A DNA stretch of 64,000 nucleotides from Patiria miniata (taxonomy: Eukaryota > Echinodermata > Asteroidea > Valvatida > Asterinidae). Under the pieces are notes generated by a model. That model searched no databases. It was not told the DNA's origin and saw only the letters and a list, made by a program, of their open reading frames with translations. This document shows positions 59,212-64,000 of the stretch, piece after piece. The DNA is taken from positions 9,499,176-9,563,175 of the forward strand of contig NW_024037056.1 in the NCBI RefSeq assembly GCF_015706575.1. Direction: 5' to 3'. Within the stretch, counting starts at the first letter, position 1; each line of letters starts with the position of its first letter. A program made the translations under genes and the position numbers.

Positions 59212-61508
59212 GGACTATTAATGACAAAATACTAAACAACACTTTAAAGAGTTATAATATTAATAATTGATGGCTGAAATGCCTTTATTGCCCCCCCCCC
59301 CAAAAAAAAAAGAACCCCGAGATCTCCAAAAGTCATTATGAGTTTCATAATTGACTTGCCACGCATGTAATGTTAGTAGTCACGCTATTAGTATCGGCTC
59401 TGTTCAGCTGAAAATAAATTTGCGGAAGTGTGGTATGTAGTATAATACACTGTGCGGTCATTGTACTATTTGCTAAATTTCATTTCAAATAATCTGTGTG
59501 TTCAAACAAACTGCACTCTTATCAGCCAGTTGCTGACTCAAATGAGCATATATGGATAAGTTAGTGGCTTTTGTAATCATTCATCGTCAAGATTGTTATC
59601 AAAAATTGGTAAATAAATGTGTTTTCTTTCTTTTCTTTCCGTATATAGTCGTATTTCACTTCCCTTCACGCTTGGAAAGTTATGCTTTTTTAATCGTGAA
59701 TCATGTAGTTGACCTTTCCAAGTTTGAATTTCGTGCAATTATTCAAAATTACAATTAAACAGATGTTGGTGGAAGCCTTGCTTTAGTAGACATTTTTTTT
59801 TCTGTCTAGGATATGTTTAATATTCCTTTTTTTTGTGAGCGAGTTTGAATGCCAGATGATCTTAATCCGATTCCCAGCTATGTAGGCTTGTCAACATTTA
59901 CAGAAAGCCAAGAGTTGCAATAAGCCCAACTCATCCCTATGCACGTAAATGTGCAATTCACAGTAAGTTTTTTTTATGTTATTTATGACCTATGACACAA
60001 TTTAACTTTGGTTCAAGACAACCTAGAGTTTAGTTCCCCAAAAAGAAATCCAACTTGGGAACCTAGATCCGTCCGAGTTTTCCTTTTTTTATGAGTAAAC
60101 TATAATATCAGATGTTCTGCTGGGCTGACAAATAAAGCGGCCTAGCTGTCGATGGATGATATCTGAAAATAGGAAGATGAAGTGAAAACACGTTGAGAGA
60201 GGTACCTTTAACCACCAACGATTTTACTTGTTTTCTAAGATTGTCCAACTTGTATCATGAGTTTTCACGATCAATGTAATTATAACATCCACATCTCAAA
60301 TATACTCCTTTCCTTTCCAATTTGCACATATTAATTTGAAATGTCATACTGCATATTTGCGGGATAAGATTGTAACATTTTAACTTCGAAAACAGTCGTG
60401 TTTCCGTAACCCACAGCGCGACGAATTGATTCTGTTTTACCCAATATTTGCAAAGGCAGGCACCAGACTATTCCTCATTTGCATACGTGTTTCCACATTC
60501 AAATTGTCCCTTACCAGGGTGAGAGCAGGTAGTGTTGGGTGCGTACTGCTCGACGCCCTGGGGACGAGGTTGATTTTTTTTTTCGTGTCGATCGATCGAT
60601 TCAGATTATAGATTGTTGTTGATTCTATCGACAACAAATAAGTACCAGTTATCTGATCGAGATGTCTGTGAAGAAGTAAATCATCAGCTTAAGCGGGGAC
60701 TGCCACATCAAATAAATTATTGGCGTAAATGCATAATCACGAGTCTCGAGCGAAAGCAAACGGCCAAATGTTTCATGCTTTGAAATAGTTCATGAAGCAA
60801 AAAATACAAACCTTTTCCTACCAATTCGTAATTTCGATTGTAAGTTGCCCCACTCCGGTAAAACTCGAAGGATAGGAAATATTTCGGTTGAATTTTTATC
60901 AGATTTAGTTTATAATGAGTTTTATCTCTAGTACAGAGAGAGAACAGACTTGGATCCGTGTTGGATTTTTGGCCGACCATCACGATATGTTTCAACTGTT
61001 GAAACTAATCGTGGCTCCACGGCCGACCATGCACGACCTGTAGTATGCCGAAACGGTGCTCAAGATGTCGTTCCGAGTTTCAGGATGTCGTCGAGTCTTG
61101 CGTCTCAGCACTGTCTTATCGTGATCGGGACGCTACATCGCGACAGTGTGATGGGGGCTACAGACATCTCACAACATAATAGCACATTTCGAATACGTTG
61201 CTTGTAATGACAGTTGAATGCAATCCATGCCAAGTCTCTCATTCTAAATTATAATCACTTTCCATAAGGCTTTTTGGCTCCTTTTAAAAGTGAAGAAGAA
61301 ATATACGAGGCCTACACTAATACATAATCAAATGTAACCTAACATAATATTGTGGTGAGTTCTACCGTGAGAAACGCGGAGACTTAGAGACATGTACGTT
61401 TCAACTATTTTGTTACTGTCTCTCGGACACAGGTCTGACCGGTTCAGAATCGGAACAACAACTCAACTAATACCTGTCTTGTAAACTGTACTTAACAAAG
61501 TGTTTACA
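59212..61508. other. Intergenic, no gene recognised
   Basis: There are weak islands of similarity to 7240-8083 (for example AATACGTTGCTTG then ATGACAGTTGAATGC near 61195). No coding content. Confidence 0.4.
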
Positions 61509-62541
61509 ATGGAATAAAATGGAGCTACTTACAGACTACCTCAAGAAGTGGAGACTCAAGCTGAGCGTTGCCAAGACTACTGCAACTGCCTTTCATCTCA
61601 ACACCAAGGAAGCCAATCGACAGATGACTGTTCTTCATAACGGGACTCCCCTACCGAACAACCCCCACCCAACTTACCTTGGAGTGATACTGGACAGACA
61701 GCTGACATACAGACAGCACCTCGAAGCCCTACGAGCAAAAGTGTCGGCAAGGAACAACTTGTTGCGTCGCCTGGCTGGTACATCATGGGGTGCATCAACA
61801 TCCACCCTTCGCACAGGAGCTCTAGCCCTGGTTTACAGCTCTGCTGAATATGCTGCGCAAGCGTGGTGCAGGAGTACCCACACCAGAAAGCTGGACTGTG
61901 TACTAAATGACACCATGCGGCTCATCACTGGATGTCTCCGTCCTACACCCACAGATCTCCTCCCAGTCCTCGCTGGAATCGCACCACCAAGGCTACGCCG
62001 CGAGAATCTGACACACAAGCTCACAACCAAATCCCTTGCCGATGATGACCACCTTCTTCACAAAATTACGACAGAATCCCAGGACCTAGGTGGCCAACGC
62101 CTCCGATCGCGTCGACCTTTCTCCCGACATGCAGCCGCCCTCAGCAGATCCGACTTTAGCCTAATACAAGAGTGGGAAAAGGGCTGGGAAGGGACGGTTC
62201 GCCCAAGGCAGTTCACTGTTCCCCCTGGCACCAAAGCTCCTGCTGGCTCGGAACTACCCCGGAGGAAGTGGGTTACACTGAACCGGCTGCGAACTGGGGT
62301 TGGGAGATTCAATGCCAACATGCACCACTGGAAACTCCGGGATTCACCGGCATGCACCTGTGGTGCAGATGAGCAGACGGCAGATCATATATTATACCAC
62401 TGCCCCGACCTCCAACCTCCTGACGGGATGACTGATCTGTCGTGCCCAAAAGACGCACAAATCAACTGGCTTACGCAGCTCCAAGAAATAGCCTGATGTA
62501 CAGTACTACTAACTACACGAAAGAAGAAGAATGGAATAAAG
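61509..62541 (+). mobile_element. 5'-truncated LINE with 11-bp target-site duplications
   Basis: AATGGAATAAA occurs at 61509-61519 and again at 62531-62541, bounding the insert 61520-62530. The insert holds an open frame of about 325 codons to a TGA at 62494. It encodes the end of a reverse transcriptase (WRLKLSVAKTTATAF; TYLGVILDRQLTYRQHLEAL), a thumb-like region (AWCRSTHTRKLDCVLND) and a terminal C-x-C-x7-H-x4-C finger (ACTCGADEQTADHILYHC). Jockey-type and related LINEs have this C-terminus. The catalytic core is missing. The tail is (GAA)-like. The intact frame and perfect duplications indicate a young insertion. Confidence 0.88.
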
Positions 62542-62585
62542 AACCAAACATTCTAATAATAATATTTACGATAAACTTCTAGAAC

Positions 62586-63832
62586 TTAAAGCTACAGTCC
62601 ATCATTTGTAATTTGTGCATTTTGTTCGTTTGAAGAGTTCAAAGTCTAATGAAGGATACTTAGCAACTCACCTGATGAAGTTTCAGCAAAGCTTCAGCTG
62701 TACATCCCGAGAAAAACAGCATTCTAAGATCTCAATTTCAAATCAAAAGTTACTGAACCATCAGCCTTGACTCCAGGGGCGCGTGCTCGTTCCTTACGCT
62801 AACCCCTGGCTGTGATGATGACGTAAATGACGCTGAATGGCTATTCACAGCGTACTGCGCGGGCATTTCGAAGATTGCACGCCGGGCGCGCCCATAATGC
62901 GCTCGCGCTCGAGTGCTTAGCTTTGCACATAACGTCACATACGAACAAAAAAATTATAAATTAAAAATTCGCGAAGCCTGTACGATATGGATTATGTCAG
63001 CCGCGTTTTTCGCTAAAAACCCCCTGTATCTGTGGTTGTAAAGGCACGAAAGGGGTACGTACATTTAATACAAATCTTTGCTAATTAACACGGTGACTGC
63101 TCTTTGTTCCGACAACCTAGATTGTGTTACTCCCGGTTAGGGTTAGGGTTAGGGTTAGGGTTAGGGTTAGGGTTAGGGTTAGGGTTAGGGTTAGGGTTAG
63201 GAATAGGAATATGTACAGTCGGAACATAGGGATGTCGGAACATAGAGGTGTAACTATTAACACAACGTCCAAACGTTGTGTTTCAAAGGATTGATTCTTC
63301 AAAATCACAACTTTTAACATTTTAATGATGGCGCCGGCACGTAAAACGGATAAACTGCAGCCCTAATTATAATGTACCGTATTTTGGTATATTTAAATTA
63401 CACAATTCCAGGGGTTACGATCGCGCAAGGCATGATGGGAAACAACATGGCGCTGCAAGATCGTACCCACGGGGCACGCGGTTGCTGAATCATGTTTTGA
63501 ATTGTTTTGAATTGCAGCTATACGCGACGTCGCGCACTGATCCGACGAATACTAACAACCGCGCGCGCGTGTGCGTCGTTCCAATACTTGTGCACGCTGC
63601 GCTGAATAACAAAACGAACTACTAATTTGAAATTTCCTACGGTGCTTCTTAAGAATCACCGTTGGAAAATACCTTCTTTCGTTGATTACTTCAAAATGAC
63701 AGCTTCCCAGAAAGAATAATTTCACAGGGAGTTTAGTTCCCCTACTATCTTTCAACCAAGTTTGTTTTTTCAACAATAATTACGCCAGTTACTTTTCGGA
63801 TGACTGCAAATGATGGACTCTAGCTATAAGGT
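62586..63832. mobile_element. TTAA-type MITE, second copy, split by other repeats
   Basis: TTAAAGCTACAGTCCATCAT begins the copy. The far end (GCAAATGATGGACTCTAGCT) lies at about 63806-63825. The two arms together match the reverse complement of 10001-10526. Between them, about 62765-63550 is foreign DNA that includes the TTAGGG tract and an arm like 49290-49490. Confidence 0.65.
63135..63201 (+). repeat. Interstitial telomere-type (TTAGGG)n, about 11 copies
   Basis: It is a perfect run of TTAGGG units flanked by TTCCGACA on the left and GTCGGAACATAG on the right. Confidence 0.97.
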
Positions 63833-64000
63833 AGCGTGTAGCGTGGCAAAACAACTTTACGCACTCCGTCGAAAGAGGGCGCTGGCGCGACCAAAACAAG
63901 TTCGCGCTGCTTACATGCGTCTTTGATTTACGCGCACGCACAAGTCATCGCTGTGTAAGTAATTCAGAGGATATTTTACCAATAATCAATAAGCAATTAA

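Noticed and set aside
61519-62496. Host gene with reverse-transcriptase-like protein
   Set aside because: Target-site duplications exactly bound it, and the first ATG is created by the junction, so it is a truncated LINE.
1-64000. CRISPR arrays, bacterial operons, rRNA
   Set aside because: The direct repeats seen are eukaryotic satellites and microsatellites without spacer structure; no rRNA-like conserved core was found.

Overview
The window is animal genomic DNA: split genes with GT-AG introns, an AT-rich background, and a large load of LINE, SINE, DIRS and small DNA-transposon relics. The gene content (an adhesion GPCR with CUB, EGF, hormone-receptor and GAIN/GPS domains) and the repeat mix suggest a marine invertebrate, most likely a non-vertebrate deuterostome (hemichordate, lancelet or echinoderm). 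The species is not determined by what is visible here.

The window holds one complete gene and the tail of a second, both on the + strand. Gene A is cut by the left edge: only its last two coding exons (111-381 and 487-696) are present, encoding TM5-7 and the cytoplasmic tail of an adhesion GPCR. Gene B runs from a signal-peptide exon at 18296 to a stop at 55837. I assembled 19 exons by hand. All splice phases agree, and the coding length is 3318 nt, or 1105 residues. The domain order is signal peptide, EGF, CUB, EGF, CUB, EGF, calcium-type EGF, hormone-receptor domain (HRM), GAIN with GPS, seven TM helices and a short tail. A and B are tandem paralogues. Their last exons are nearly identical, and islands of homology continue downstream in both (about 697-8083 and 55838-61233).

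Region by region: 1-8083 is the gene A tail and its 3' flank, with a ~390-bp satellite (1921-4540). 8455-12345 is a broken DIRS-type retroelement fossil carrying a TTAA-flanked MITE. 12.4-18.2 kb is repeat-rich intergenic DNA with a long perfect hairpin near gene B. Intron 1 of gene B (18.4-34.9 kb) carries a 6.8-kb terminal-inverted-repeat element with further elements nested inside, a LINE fragment and TTAA elements. 32.2-43.9 kb is a recent direct tandem duplication that doubled the EGF-CUB exon pair together with its introns. 43.9-55.8 kb holds the other ectodomain exons and the 7TM exons, with several MITEs in the introns. 55.8-64 kb is the 3' flank, with a foldback element, a 5'-truncated LINE with clear target-site duplications, and an interstitial TTAGGG tract.

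Functionally, gene B should make a surface receptor whose EGF/CUB region binds ligand or matrix. Its GAIN domain should self-cleave at the GPS, and the seven-helix bundle signals inside. All extracellular exons from EGF1 to the first HRM exon are phase 1-1, so they can be duplicated or skipped without breaking frame, and the CUB-EGF duplication shows this has happened.
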